Assembly (NCBI GenBank): GCA_902623075.1
Contig: CACNSD010000002.1
Coordinates: 1-64,000, forward strand
DNA length: 64,000 nucleotides
From: an uncultured Pelagibacteraceae bacterium
GTDB taxonomy: Bacteria; Pseudomonadota; Alphaproteobacteria; Pelagibacterales; Pelagibacteraceae
Direction of reading: 5' to 3'
Both the position numbers and the translations under genes were made by a program. The notes beneath the pieces are model-generated. The model ran no database searches and had not been told where the DNA came from. It worked only from the letters and a program-made list of their open reading frames with translations. Positions within the stretch are counted from its first letter, which is position 1; every line of letters begins with the position of its first letter. Shown here in pieces: positions 8,220 through 17,001 of this stretch.

Positions 8220-10766
8220 ATGTTTAACCCTTTAAATTTAATTAAAAAATTTATCAAATCTAGTAACCAAAAAGAGCTAGATAGAATTAGCAAAATAGTA
8301 GAAAAAATAAATTTCTTAGAGGAAAAATTTATAAGTTTTAACGATAGTGATTTTCCAAAAAAAACGCAGGAATTTAAAAATCAATTAAAAAGTGGAAAAT
8401 CATTAGAAAAAATATTGCCCGAGGCATTTGCATTAGTTCGCGAAGCAGCAAAAAGAACGCGTAATGAGAGACATTTTGATGTTCAGTTAATTGGCGGTGT
8501 TGCATTACATGAGGGTAAAATCGCAGAAATGAGAACAGGAGAGGGAAAAACTTTGACCATTACTCTTGCAGCGTACTTAAATGCTTTGAATGAAAAGGGT
8601 GTGCATATTGTTACAGTAAATGATTACCTTGCAAAAAGAGATTCAATTGAAATGGGACAAATCTATAATTTTCTTGGACTTACTTCTGGTTTTATAAACA
8701 ACGACCAGGATGATTTAGTAAGAAAAAAGAACTATGATTGTGATATTACATATGCAACCAACAGTGAATTAGGTTTTGATTATTTAAGGGATAATATGAA
8801 ATTCTCTGAAAAAGAAATGGTTCAGAGGAATCATAGCTTTTCAATAGTGGATGAAATAGATTCTTGTTTAATAGATGAGGCTAGGACTCCTCTAGTAATA
8901 TCAGGTGCATCTGAAGATAAAACTGCTCAATATATATCTATAGATAAATTAATTAAATTGTTAAATGAAAAAGATTTTGAAATTGATGAAAAAGAAAAAA
9001 GTGTTCTTCTTACTAATAGCGGTATTAATAATGTTGAAAAACTTTTATCTAGCGCTGGCATATTGAAAAATAATAATTTTTATGATCCTGAAAATCTACA
9101 TCTTGTTCATCACGTTAATCAAGCTTTAAAAGCAAATCATTTATTTGAAAAGGGTAGAGATTATATTGTTAAGGATAATATTTTAAAAATTGTAGATGAA
9201 TTAACAGGAAGAATTCTAGAAGGAAGACGATTTGGTGATGGACTACATCAGGCTCTTGAAGCCAAAGAAAAAATTCAAGTACAAGCCGAAAATCAGACAC
9301 TAGCCTCTATAACTTATCAAAATTATTTTAAACTCTATGAAAAAATATCTGGTTGTACAGGAACTGCTGTAACAGAGTCTGCAGAATTTTTTGAGATATA
9401 TAACTTGGCTGTAATTGTTATTCCTACAAACAGAGAAATGATTAGAAAAGATTTTAATGACTTAATATTCAGAACAGAAAATGAAAAAAATTATGCAATT
9501 GTTGAAAAGATAATTGAACGCAATAAATTAGGACAGCCTATTTTGGTATTTACCTCAAGTATAAACAAATCAGAAATCTATTCAAATTTATTAGATAAAA
9601 AAAATATTAAACACGTAGTGTTAAACGCAAAAAACCACGAAAACGAAGCTGAAATTATTGCAAATGCAGGAAAAGAAAAATCATTAATTATCACCACAAG
9701 TATTTCTGGAAGAGGTGTCGATATTCAGCTTGGTGGAAAAAAAGGATCTATTCCTGAGGATCAATTAAAAATTAATAAAGAAAAAATTAAATCTTTAGGG
9801 GGGTTGTTTGTAATTGGAACAGAAAGAATGGAATCACGAAGAGTTGATAATCAAGCTCGTGGAAGAGCAGGAAGACAAGGCGATGAAGGCAGCTCAATAT
9901 TCTATGTAAGTTTAGAGGACGATTTAATGAGGATTTTTGGCTCAGAATCAATGAATAGTATGCTTGAAAAACTTGGACTGAAGGATGGCGAAAGTATAGA
10001 CCATCCTTGGATTAACAAAGCATTAGAGAGAGCTCAGCAAAAAGTTGAGGCTAGAAATTTTGATATAAGAAAAACACTTATTAAATTTGACAATGTGCTC
10101 AATGATCAAAGGCACGTAATATTTTCTCAAAGAAAAAATGCTATGAATACAGACAATATCTTTGACTACTCAAATGATTTTTTAAAAGAAATATCAGAGA
10201 ATTTAATTAAATTAAAAATTACTAACTTGTCAGATCCTAAAAGTAATGAATTTAGCAACAGAACTAAACAAATTGTAGGTAAAAGCTTTGGAGAATCAGA
10301 ATTTAAAAAATTAATTTTGTCTAAAGATAAAGATTTCAAAGAAAAAATCTTTAGTAAATATAATGAGATGAGAAATGAAAGAATAAAAATACTTGGTGAA
10401 GATCACGCAAAAGAAATAGAGAAAAGAATTTTTCTTCAATCTATAGATTTGAATTGGAAATCCCATATTCAGTATTTAGAGCAACTCAGACAAGTTGTTG
10501 GTTTAAGATCTTATGGACAAAGAGATCCATTGGTTGAATACAAAAAAGAGGCATTTGAATTATTCTCAAATCTTTTAGAAAAACTGAAATTAGACTATAT
10601 AACAATTCTTATGAACCTAAAAGTTGTAGTTGAATCAAATCAAAATCAAGAAAATAAGAGACAAGATATTACTAATCAAGTTTTAAAAAATAAAAAAATA
10701 GGAAGAAATGAACCTTGTTTTTGTGGCTCAGGTAAAAAATTTAAGCACTGTCATGGTTCTCTTTAA
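8220..10766 (+). CDS. secA: Preprotein translocase ATPase SecA
   Basis: Motor ATPase that drives unfolded preproteins through SecYEG. Walker A is MRTGEGKT (about residues 102-109) and the DEAD-type Walker B is seen as SIVDEIDSCLIDEARTP. The second nucleotide domain carries GRAGRQGDEGSS. The helical scaffold and wing follow. The C-terminus keeps the zinc/SecB-binding tail CFCGSGKKFKHCH, with all metal ligands. 848 residues is the normal size for a compact alphaproteobacterial SecA. The stop is only 2 nt from the convergent accA stop, with no room for a separate terminator. Confidence 0.98.
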   Translation: MFNPLNLIKKFIKSSNQKELDRISKIVEKINFLEEKFISFNDSDFPKKTQEFKNQLKSGKSLEKILPEAFALVREAAKRTRNERHFDVQLIGGVALHEGKIAEMRTGEGKTLTITLAAYLNALNEKGVHIVTVNDYLAKRDSIEMGQIYNFLGLTSGFINNDQDDLVRKKNYDCDITYATNSELGFDYLRDNMKFSEKEMVQRNHSFSIVDEIDSCLIDEARTPLVISGASEDKTAQYISIDKLIKLLNEKDFEIDEKEKSVLLTNSGINNVEKLLSSAGILKNNNFYDPENLHLVHHVNQALKANHLFEKGRDYIVKDNILKIVDELTGRILEGRRFGDGLHQALEAKEKIQVQAENQTLASITYQNYFKLYEKISGCTGTAVTESAEFFEIYNLAVIVIPTNREMIRKDFNDLIFRTENEKNYAIVEKIIERNKLGQPILVFTSSINKSEIYSNLLDKKNIKHVVLNAKNHENEAEIIANAGKEKSLIITTSISGRGVDIQLGGKKGSIPEDQLKINKEKIKSLGGLFVIGTERMESRRVDNQARGRAGRQGDEGSSIFYVSLEDDLMRIFGSESMNSMLEKLGLKDGESIDHPWINKALERAQQKVEARNFDIRKTLIKFDNVLNDQRHVIFSQRKNAMNTDNIFDYSNDFLKEISENLIKLKITNLSDPKSNEFSNRTKQIVGKSFGESEFKKLILSKDKDFKEKIFSKYNEMRNERIKILGEDHAKEIEKRIFLQSIDLNWKSHIQYLEQLRQVVGLRSYGQRDPLVEYKKEAFELFSNLLEKLKLDYITILMNLKVVVESNQNQENKRQDITNQVLKNKKIGRNEPCFCGSGKKFKHCHGSL

Positions 10767-10768
10767 AT

Positions 10769-11863
10769 TTAAATTAATAAAAGAAACAAAGTAATTAAAA
10801 TTAATCCACCAAGAGCTGCAAATTTTATTTTTTTTGATTTTAAAATTTTATCAAGATTATGTTTTTTAATCGTTAAATTACTTAGATCTTCAGTATTTGT
10901 TATAAATCCATCATTTCTTCCAATTTTTAAAAATTTATTTTTTCTCTCATTCATAATTTCTTCAGCAGTTAATTCATCAAAATAATTTAAATTATTTATT
11001 AATGACTTTTTCACATTATTTATTATCGTATCTCTATCTCTGTGGGCTCCCCCTAAAGGCTCTTGAATTATTTCGTCTATAACTTTTAATTTTAATAAAT
11101 CTTTAGCTGACAGCTTCATAGCCTTTGCAGCATCAAGCATTTTTTTTGGATCTCTCCAAAGAATAGTTGCGCATCCCTCTGGGGAAATTACTGAATAAAT
11201 TGCATTTTCTAACATAATTACTTTATTTGAAGAAGCTAACGCTATTGCTCCACCAGAGCCACCCTCACCTATAACTATTGCAATTGTTGGAACTTTAAGC
11301 TCCATACAGCACTCAATTGATTTTGCAATGGCCTCTGCCTGTCCTCGCTCTTCTGCCCCTACACCTGGATATGCTCCTGGTGTGTCAATAAAAGAGATTA
11401 TCGGAATATTAAATTTATTTGCTAATCTCATCAATCTTATTGTTTTTCTGTATCCTTCAGGTCTCATCATTCCAAAATTCCTCTCAATTCTACTATTTAG
11501 ATCTTCTCCTTTTTCTTGACCAATAACTAATACTGACTTTCCATTAAATTTGGCAAATCCAGTTAAAACTGATTTATCCTCTCCGTAATACCTATCTCCA
11601 GATAAAGAAATAAAATCATCAAACAAATTATCTATAAAAAATTTTGCTTTTGGCCTATCTTCATGTCGTGCAACCATAGTTGTTTGCCAAGGATCTAAAT
11701 TGGAATAAATATTTTTTAATTTTTCATCTATTTCAGTTTGAGTACTTGAAATCTTTTGTGTATCCACCTCTGATAATCCCTCTTGATTGTATGGATCTTT
11801 TAATTTTTCTAGTTCATTCTCTAGATCTTTGATTTCTGTTTCAAAATTCAGGTAATTTTTCAT
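10769..11863 (-). CDS. accA: Acetyl-CoA carboxylase carboxyltransferase subunit alpha with a C-terminal hydrophobic tail
   Basis: Forms the carboxyltransferase with AccD (33261-34190), making malonyl-CoA for fatty-acid synthesis. Core blocks are present: PGAYPGVGAEERGQAEAIA, GEGGSGGAIALA and SPEGCATILWRD. Homology to ordinary AccA ends near residue 312 (NKFLKIGR). About 50 extra residues follow and finish in a lysine cluster (ILKSKKIKF) plus a strongly hydrophobic end, AALGGLILITLFLLLI (about residues 349-364). E. coli AccA has 319 residues and no such tail. The tail looks like a tail anchor to the inner membrane, which is inference. The ATG at 11863 gives the normal N-terminal helix KDLENELEKL. 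Confidence 0.95.
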   Translation of the reverse strand: MKNYLNFETEIKDLENELEKLKDPYNQEGLSEVDTQKISSTQTEIDEKLKNIYSNLDPWQTTMVARHEDRPKAKFFIDNLFDDFISLSGDRYYGEDKSVLTGFAKFNGKSVLVIGQEKGEDLNSRIERNFGMMRPEGYRKTIRLMRLANKFNIPIISFIDTPGAYPGVGAEERGQAEAIAKSIECCMELKVPTIAIVIGEGGSGGAIALASSNKVIMLENAIYSVISPEGCATILWRDPKKMLDAAKAMKLSAKDLLKLKVIDEIIQEPLGGAHRDRDTIINNVKKSLINNLNYFDELTAEEIMNERKNKFLKIGRNDGFITNTEDLSNLTIKKHNLDKILKSKKIKFAALGGLILITLFLLLI

Positions 11864-11938
11864 ATATTATTTATATCGGATAGATAAAATATAAAAAAGG
11901 CAATAAAATGATATCAAATGATGAGCAATTCTTATTAA

Positions 11939-11966
11939 TTGACTTAATTTTTTTAAGAGATAAAAA
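11939..11966 (+). promoter_or_regulatory. Candidate promoter of the glycine riboswitch-glcB transcript
   Basis: TTGACT (11939-11944) and TAAAAA (11961-11966) are separated by 16 nt. Initiation about 7 nt further on falls at about 11973, just where the first aptamer begins. The agreement between predicted start and RNA structure is the main support. Both boxes deviate from consensus. Confidence 0.5.
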
Positions 11967-11973
11967 CTCAATA

Positions 11974-12116
11974 TCGGGAGAGACTATTTATAGCGCCGAA
12001 GGAGCAACCACCCCGGAAACTCTCAGGCAAAAGGACCGATTAAAGCATAACACTCTGGAAAGAGATTAGTTTCCGCCGAAGGAGTAAAGCTCTCAGGCAA
12101 AGATACAGATGGGGTA
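11974..12116 (+). promoter_or_regulatory. Tandem glycine riboswitch
   Basis: Two glycine aptamers lie in series. Aptamer 1 (about 11974-12038) has the conserved cores GCGCCGAAGGAGCAA and CTCAGGCAAAAGGACCG. Aptamer 2 (about 12051-12116) has CCGCCGAAGGAGTAAAG and CTCTCAGGCAAAGATACAG. A short linker joins them, as in classical tandem glycine riboswitches. The 3' strand of aptamer 2 ends about 14 nt before the glcB ATG. There is no intrinsic terminator (hairpin plus U-run) and no clear Shine-Dalgarno sequence in the gap, which suggests control of translation initiation or mRNA stability rather than attenuation. A glycine riboswitch on malate synthase has been described for SAR11 and linked to its glycine/serine dependence. 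Confidence 0.97.
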
Positions 12117-12130
12117 CAAGCTAAAGTGCT

Positions 12131-14305
12131 ATGCAGGAAAAATATATCAATATCAATAATCTACAAGTATCTGAAAACCTATCAAAATTTGTAAGCGATG
12201 AATTGTTAAAACATACAGATATATCACCAAATAATTTTTGGTTAGGTCTCGAAAACACTCTCAAAGAACTTGTACCAAAAAATAAAGAATTAATTAAATT
12301 TAGAGATAATTTGCAGAAAAAAATAAATGATTGGCATGTTAAAAAAAAAGGTAAAGACTTTAATTTAGAAGAGTATAAAAAATTTTTATTAGAAATTGAT
12401 TATCTTAAAAAAGAAGGACCTGATTTTAAAATTGAAACTGAAAATGTTGATGAAGAAATTACGAATATAGCTGGACCTCAGTTGGTTGTGCCAATTATGA
12501 ATGCTAGATATGCATTAAACGCTGCGAATGCCAGATGGATGAGTCTATATGATAGTCTTTATGGTACAGATGTAATTGAACAATCTGAAGATAGTGTTTC
12601 TGAAAGATATGATCCTCTAAGAGGAGAAATGGTTATTAAATACGGAAGAGATTTTTTAGACAAATATTTTCCATTGGCAGGATTAAGCTGGACTAAAATT
12701 ACAAGTTTCGCTGTAAAATACGGAAAATTAAAAGTTTTAAAAGGAGCTGATATTTTTGACTTGGTGGACGAAAATAAATTTGTTGGACATAGAGGTGAAG
12801 GTGATAATCCCTCAGCAATTATTCTGAAAAATAATAATTTACATATTGAGATTCTAAAAGACTCAAGGGCTTTCGCTGCTCAACAAGATCATGCTGGAAT
12901 TAGTGATATTATATTGGAGTCTGCAATATCAACTATTTGTGATAATGAGGATAGTGTGGCCGCAGTGGACTCGGAAGATAAAATTATTTGTTATAGAAAT
13001 TGGTTAGGTCTTATGAAGGGAGAGCTCAAATCAAAATTTGAGAAAGAAGGTAAATTATTTGAGAGAAAATTAAATCCTCACAGAAGTTATGTCTCAAAAG
13101 ATGGCAAAGGTTCAAAGTTACATGGTAGAAGCCTTTTACTCGTGAGAAACGTTGGTCATCTGATGACTAACCCTTCAATTTTATTGAATGATGGAAGTGA
13201 AATTCCTGAGGGTATTATGGATGCATTTATAACAGTTGCAGCTGCATTACATGATATTAAGAATAAAAATAATTCAAGAACTGGATCAGTTTATATTGTA
13301 AAACCTAAAATGCATGGTCCAGATGAAACAGCTTTCACAGATTTAATTTTCACTAAAGTTGAAGAAGTTTTAAATTTACCTAGGTACACTTGTAAAATTG
13401 GTATAATGGACGAAGAAAGAAGAACTTCAGCAAATTTAAAAGAGTGTATAAGAAGTCTTAAAAATAGAGTGTTTTTTATAAATACTGGTTTTTTGGATAG
13501 AACTGGTGACGAAATGCATACGTCAATGGAGGCCGGACCTATGATTAAAAAAGGTGACATGAAGTCATCTCTATGGATTGCAGCTTACGAGAATAATAAT
13601 GTTGATATTGGTCTAAGTTGTGGCTTTTCTGGTAAAGCTCAAATAGGAAAAGGAATGTGGGCAATGCCAGATAAAATGAAAGACATGATGGAGCAAAAAA
13701 CAGGTCATTTAAAAGCCGGAGCTAACTGTGCTTGGGTTCCCTCTCCAACAGCAGCTGCTTTACATGCTTTACACTATCATGAAATAAATATTTTTAATGA
13801 GCAAAAAAAATTGAAAAGTAGAGAGCCAGCTAAACTTGATGATCTCTTAACCATCCCAATAGCAGATAGACCTAATTGGTCTGTAGAAGATATTAATAAA
13901 GAAATTTCTAATTCTGCACAAACTTTGCTAGGTTATGTTGTGAGATGGGTCGATCAAGGTGTGGGTTGCTCTAAAGTGCCAGATATTAACAATGTTGGTT
14001 TAATGGAAGACAGAGCAACTCTTAGAATTTCATCTCAACATATAACCAATTGGATCCATCATGGAATTACAACAAAAATACAAGTAACTAATATTATGAA
14101 AGAAATGGCTAAAATTGTAGATAACCAAAATAAAAATGATCCCCAATATGTTAAGATGAGTGACGATTATGAAAACTCTTTAGCATTTCAAACTGCATGT
14201 GATTTAATATTTAAAGGTAAAGAGCAGCCCTCGGGTTATACTGAACCATTACTTCACTTAAATAGATTAAAAAAAAAGTCTAATCTGAATTCGAAACCAA
14301 ATTAG
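12131..14305 (+). CDS. glcB: Malate synthase G
   Basis: Condenses glyoxylate with acetyl-CoA to malate. At 724 residues it is the large monomeric G isoform. Signature segments are visible: SVAAVDSEDKIICYRNWLG, GRSLLLVRNVGHLMT, KPKMHGPDE and GIMDEERRTSANLKECI, which hold the metal and glyoxylate ligands and the catalytic arginine. LTI..ADRPNWS lies near the C-terminal catalytic aspartate. The ATG follows the glycine riboswitch directly. Glycine can give glyoxylate and malate, so glycine-dependent expression would tie malate formation to glycine supply. The last 26 nt overlap the 3' end of recR on the other strand. Confidence 0.97.
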   Translation: MQEKYININNLQVSENLSKFVSDELLKHTDISPNNFWLGLENTLKELVPKNKELIKFRDNLQKKINDWHVKKKGKDFNLEEYKKFLLEIDYLKKEGPDFKIETENVDEEITNIAGPQLVVPIMNARYALNAANARWMSLYDSLYGTDVIEQSEDSVSERYDPLRGEMVIKYGRDFLDKYFPLAGLSWTKITSFAVKYGKLKVLKGADIFDLVDENKFVGHRGEGDNPSAIILKNNNLHIEILKDSRAFAAQQDHAGISDIILESAISTICDNEDSVAAVDSEDKIICYRNWLGLMKGELKSKFEKEGKLFERKLNPHRSYVSKDGKGSKLHGRSLLLVRNVGHLMTNPSILLNDGSEIPEGIMDAFITVAAALHDIKNKNNSRTGSVYIVKPKMHGPDETAFTDLIFTKVEEVLNLPRYTCKIGIMDEERRTSANLKECIRSLKNRVFFINTGFLDRTGDEMHTSMEAGPMIKKGDMKSSLWIAAYENNNVDIGLSCGFSGKAQIGKGMWAMPDKMKDMMEQKTGHLKAGANCAWVPSPTAAALHALHYHEINIFNEQKKLKSREPAKLDDLLTIPIADRPNWSVEDINKEISNSAQTLLGYVVRWVDQGVGCSKVPDINNVGLMEDRATLRISSQHITNWIHHGITTKIQVTNIMKEMAKIVDNQNKNDPQYVKMSDDYENSLAFQTACDLIFKGKEQPSGYTEPLLHLNRLKKKSNLNSKPN

Positions 14306-14891
14306 ATCGATTTTTAAAAGCAGAATATAAGGTTCCATCATCTAAGCTTTCAATTTCTCCACCTACTGGTAAACCTTGTGCTAATTTAGTAACTTTAACA
14401 CTCAAATTTTTTAAACTATCTTGAATGTAGTATGCAGTTGTTTGACCTTCAACAGTTGCACTAGTTGCAAGAATTACCTCTTCAATTTTGTCTCTATTTA
14501 CTCTCTCAACTAATGAATTAATTAATAAATCCTCTTTTCTTTGACCAACTGAAGAAATTGTTCCTCCTAAAATATGAAAATAACCTTGAAATATATTTGA
14601 ATTTTCAATAGACCATTGGTCCGCAATATCCTCAACTACACAAATTTTGTTATATTTTTCTTTTATATGCTCGCAATTTATACACCCATATGAATTTGAT
14701 TTTAAAGATCCACATGAATTACACCTAACTACATTTTTATAAACTTTTGCCAAGGTATTAGCCATCGGTTTTACAAGTTCATCACGATTATTAATTAATT
14801 TTAAAACTATTCTTTTTGCTGATTTAGGACCTAGACCTGGGAGCTTTGAAATCAATTTAATTAGTTCTTCTATCTCTGTAATATTTTGCAT
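14280..14891 (-). CDS. recR: Recombination mediator protein RecR
   Basis: Works with RecO and RecF to load RecA at gaps. It has an N-terminal helix-hairpin-helix (ISKLPGLGPKSAKRI), a four-cysteine zinc finger (CNSCGSLKSNSYGCINC, about residues 57-73) and a Toprim domain starting CVVEDIADQW and including AQGLPVGGEIE. 203 residues is normal. Last gene of the leftward unit SRP RNA-dnaX-ybaB-recR, a widely conserved order. The gap to ybaB is 3 nt. The 3' end overlaps glcB by 26 nt. Confidence 0.96.
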   Translation of the reverse strand: MQNITEIEELIKLISKLPGLGPKSAKRIVLKLINNRDELVKPMANTLAKVYKNVVRCNSCGSLKSNSYGCINCEHIKEKYNKICVVEDIADQWSIENSNIFQGYFHILGGTISSVGQRKEDLLINSLVERVNRDKIEEVILATSATVEGQTTAYYIQDSLKNLSVKVTKLAQGLPVGGEIESLDDGTLYSAFKNRSNLVSNSD

Positions 14892-14894
14892 TTA

Positions 14895-15212
14895 TTATAA
14901 AGGCCATTTAAAACCAGGAATTCCAAAACCTCCAGTTGCTTTTGAAATTTCTTCAGTTGTTTTTGATTTAAGTTGTGATTTAGCTTTATTGTGTGCTGCA
15001 ACAATTAAATCTTCAATTATGGCTTTATCCTCTTTCATTACTTCATTGGATAATTTTATTGTTTGCATCTCTCCTTCTCCATCCAAAGTTATTCTTACAG
15101 AATCTGAACCAGAAACTCCTTCAGCTCTAATTTCTTTAATCTTTTGCTGACTCTCTTTCATTTTTGTCTCAAGCTCTTTTGCTTTATCTAATATTTTGCT
15201 AAAATCAGTCAT
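14895..15212 (-). CDS. YbaB/EbfC family nucleoid-associated protein
   Basis: Small DNA-binding protein of the YbaB/EbfC family, 105 residues. The N-terminal coiled-coil helix (KILDKAKELETKMKESQQKI) is followed by the beta core (VSGSDSVRITLDGEGEMQTI) and the conserved C-terminal GGFGIPGFKWPL. I chose the ATG at 15212 (MTDFSK); an in-frame upstream ATG at 15224 would add four residues deeper inside dnaX. With either start the gene overlaps the dnaX stop, so translation is probably coupled. The dnaX-ybaB-recR order is conserved and the family is usually linked to nucleoid structure or recombination. Confidence 0.94.
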   Translation of the reverse strand: MTDFSKILDKAKELETKMKESQQKIKEIRAEGVSGSDSVRITLDGEGEMQTIKLSNEVMKEDKAIIEDLIVAAHNKAKSQLKSKTTEEISKATGGFGIPGFKWPL

Positions 15213-16860
15213 TATCAACTCCATCTTCGTTTATATTTACATCTATTAGCTCGGCATCAGGAAATTTATCCATCACACTTTTAAACATTTTTGAATCTTT
15301 CATTTCTTCAATTAATATTTTTTTAACATTTTTCTCTCTATCTTTAACTGATATTTGTCCTTTTAACTTACTAAATGTGATAATCCATCTCTCACTAGTC
15401 CATTCAAAAAGTTTTAACGATAAATCTTTTACGAAATCTTTACTTAATTTTTCATTAAAAGATATTTCAATTATATTTTTTTCAAACTTTACGAGATTAA
15501 CATTATTTTCTAGCTCGTATTTTAATTTAATCTCTTTTTTTTTTGAACAGATTTCTATTAAATCCTCAAATGAATTTATGTAACTTTTAAATTCTGCTTT
15601 TATTTCTGTTCGAACATCTGGTTTATTTTTTTCTTCTTGCGCAATATTTTTAATTTGATTAATTGTTTTAGGAGTTAATTCACTATTTTTATTCTTGTCT
15701 AATTCTTCGCTTTTCAAATTAATATCAACTTTTTCAACTTTGTTTTCAGATTTTATAAACTTTAAGTGCATTAATCTTATTAAAAACATCTCTATGGACA
15801 AATGCTGATTAGAAACTTTATCTAATTCTTCTAAAGAAGAAATCGAAAATTGCCAGAATAATATTAAAACTTCTGTATCAACTTTGTTTGCTAAATTCTC
15901 AATTTTAGAAAACTCTTCATCATTAAGAGAAAAGTTTGTACTCTCTAAAGTTAATGAATTAATATTTTTGAAGTAGTATAAAAGCTCTAAAAAATCATTA
16001 ATAAAAACTTTTGGTTCAATTCCTTGATCATAAATGTTTCTATATATGTCTATTACTTTTTTTTCTTCACCCATTAATATCAGCTCGAATAAGTCGATTA
16101 ATTGAGATTTATCAAAATATCCAAAAATTTTCTGTGCTGAATTCAAATCTAATTCTTTTCCATCATCTAAACTTAATAATGCTCTATCTAATAATGATAA
16201 AGCATCTCTAACAGAGCCTTCTGAAATTTTTACAATAAGCTTTAAAGCATCTTCTGTTACTTTCCCTTTTTCCTTATCCTTAATATTTTTAATAAATTCT
16301 AATAATTCTGAAGATTTAATTCGAGATAAATCAAATCTTTGACATCTAGATAACACGGTAATTGGGATTTTTTTAATTTCCGTAGTTGCAAAAATAAATT
16401 TTAAATATTTTGGAGGTTCTTCTAAAGTTTTTAACAAAGCATTAAATGCTTGTTTGCTTAGCATATGAACCTCATCAATAATAAATATTTTGTATTTTGC
16501 TGAAGTTGGCCCATACCTAGAAAATTCAATTAAATCTCTCACATCATCTACACCAGTTTTACTTGCGGCATCCATTTCAAGAACATCTATATGTCTTGAT
16601 TCACTTATTGATTTACAATTTTCACAAAATTTTTCTTTGCATAAATTGTCGATGCCATTTGAGCAATTAAGTGCTTTGGCCACAATTCTTGCAGTTGTAG
16701 TTTTTCCAATTCCCCTTATGCCAGTGAACAAATATGCGTTTGGTATTTTGTTCGCTTTAATAGAATTTGTTATAGTTTCAGCTACAATCTCCTGACCAAT
16801 TAGATCACGAAAAGATTGTGGTCTATATTTAAGTGCTAATACTTTTGAGTTATTATTCAT
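15205..16860 (-). CDS. dnaX: DNA polymerase III subunit gamma/tau
   Basis: Clamp-loader ATPase of the replicative polymerase. Blocks in order: YRPQSFRDLIGQE, Walker A GIRGIGKTTTARI (about residues 47-59), a zinc-binding loop with four cysteines (CSNGI...LCKEKFCENC), Walker B FIIDEVHMLSKQAFNAL, and sensor region TTEIKKIPITVLSRCQRF. The C-terminal tau-like part (from about residue 380) is short and lysine-rich. I see no obvious programmed frameshift signal of the E. coli kind. The ATG at 16860 comes about 10 nt after the 3' end of the SRP RNA, with no separate promoter visible, so the SRP RNA transcript probably supplies the leader. Confidence 0.96.
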   Translation of the reverse strand: MNNNSKVLALKYRPQSFRDLIGQEIVAETITNSIKANKIPNAYLFTGIRGIGKTTTARIVAKALNCSNGIDNLCKEKFCENCKSISESRHIDVLEMDAASKTGVDDVRDLIEFSRYGPTSAKYKIFIIDEVHMLSKQAFNALLKTLEEPPKYLKFIFATTEIKKIPITVLSRCQRFDLSRIKSSELLEFIKNIKDKEKGKVTEDALKLIVKISEGSVRDALSLLDRALLSLDDGKELDLNSAQKIFGYFDKSQLIDLFELILMGEEKKVIDIYRNIYDQGIEPKVFINDFLELLYYFKNINSLTLESTNFSLNDEEFSKIENLANKVDTEVLILFWQFSISSLEELDKVSNQHLSIEMFLIRLMHLKFIKSENKVEKVDINLKSEELDKNKNSELTPKTINQIKNIAQEEKNKPDVRTEIKAEFKSYINSFEDLIEICSKKKEIKLKYELENNVNLVKFEKNIIEISFNEKLSKDFVKDLSLKLFEWTSERWIITFSKLKGQISVKDREKNVKKILIEEMKDSKMFKSVMDKFPDAELIDVNINEDGVDND

Positions 16861-16869
16861 ATATAATGT

Positions 16870-16955
16870 AAGGAGACTAGAACCTGAATAACTGTCTCTA
16901 CGACTGCTTCCGTTAAGATCTGGTCGGGTTCAAGCAGCATCCACCTCTAGCCTCC
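16870..16955 (-). ncRNA. ffs: Signal recognition particle RNA, small (4.5S-type)
   Basis: The apical domain aligns base for base with E. coli 4.5S RNA: GACCAGATCT, tetraloop TAAC (URRC class), then GGAAGCAGTC. It includes the symmetric loop that binds Ffh. The termini pair well: 16946-16955 with 16872-16881 forms a 10-bp helix with one G-U. The size is about 86 nt. A strong extended -10 promoter stands just upstream. The gene lies immediately 5' of dnaX, a common alphaproteobacterial place for ffs. It partners Ffh in cotranslational targeting, alongside secA and yidC encoded in this window. Confidence 0.94.
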
Positions 16956-16961
16956 TCAACC

Positions 16962-16991
16962 ATTATAGCAGTTAAAATTTCTAATCTACAA
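16962..16991 (-). promoter_or_regulatory. Promoter of SRP RNA (and probably dnaX-ybaB-recR)
   Basis: On the minus strand a perfect extended -10 (TGCTATAAT, with TATAAT at 16967-16962) follows an 18-nt spacer from TTGTAG (16991-16986). Initiation about 7 nt downstream gives 16955, exactly the outer base of the SRP RNA terminal helix. This fit makes it one of the best-supported promoters in the window. Confidence 0.75.
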
Positions 16992-17001
16992 GAAAAGTTT
17001 T

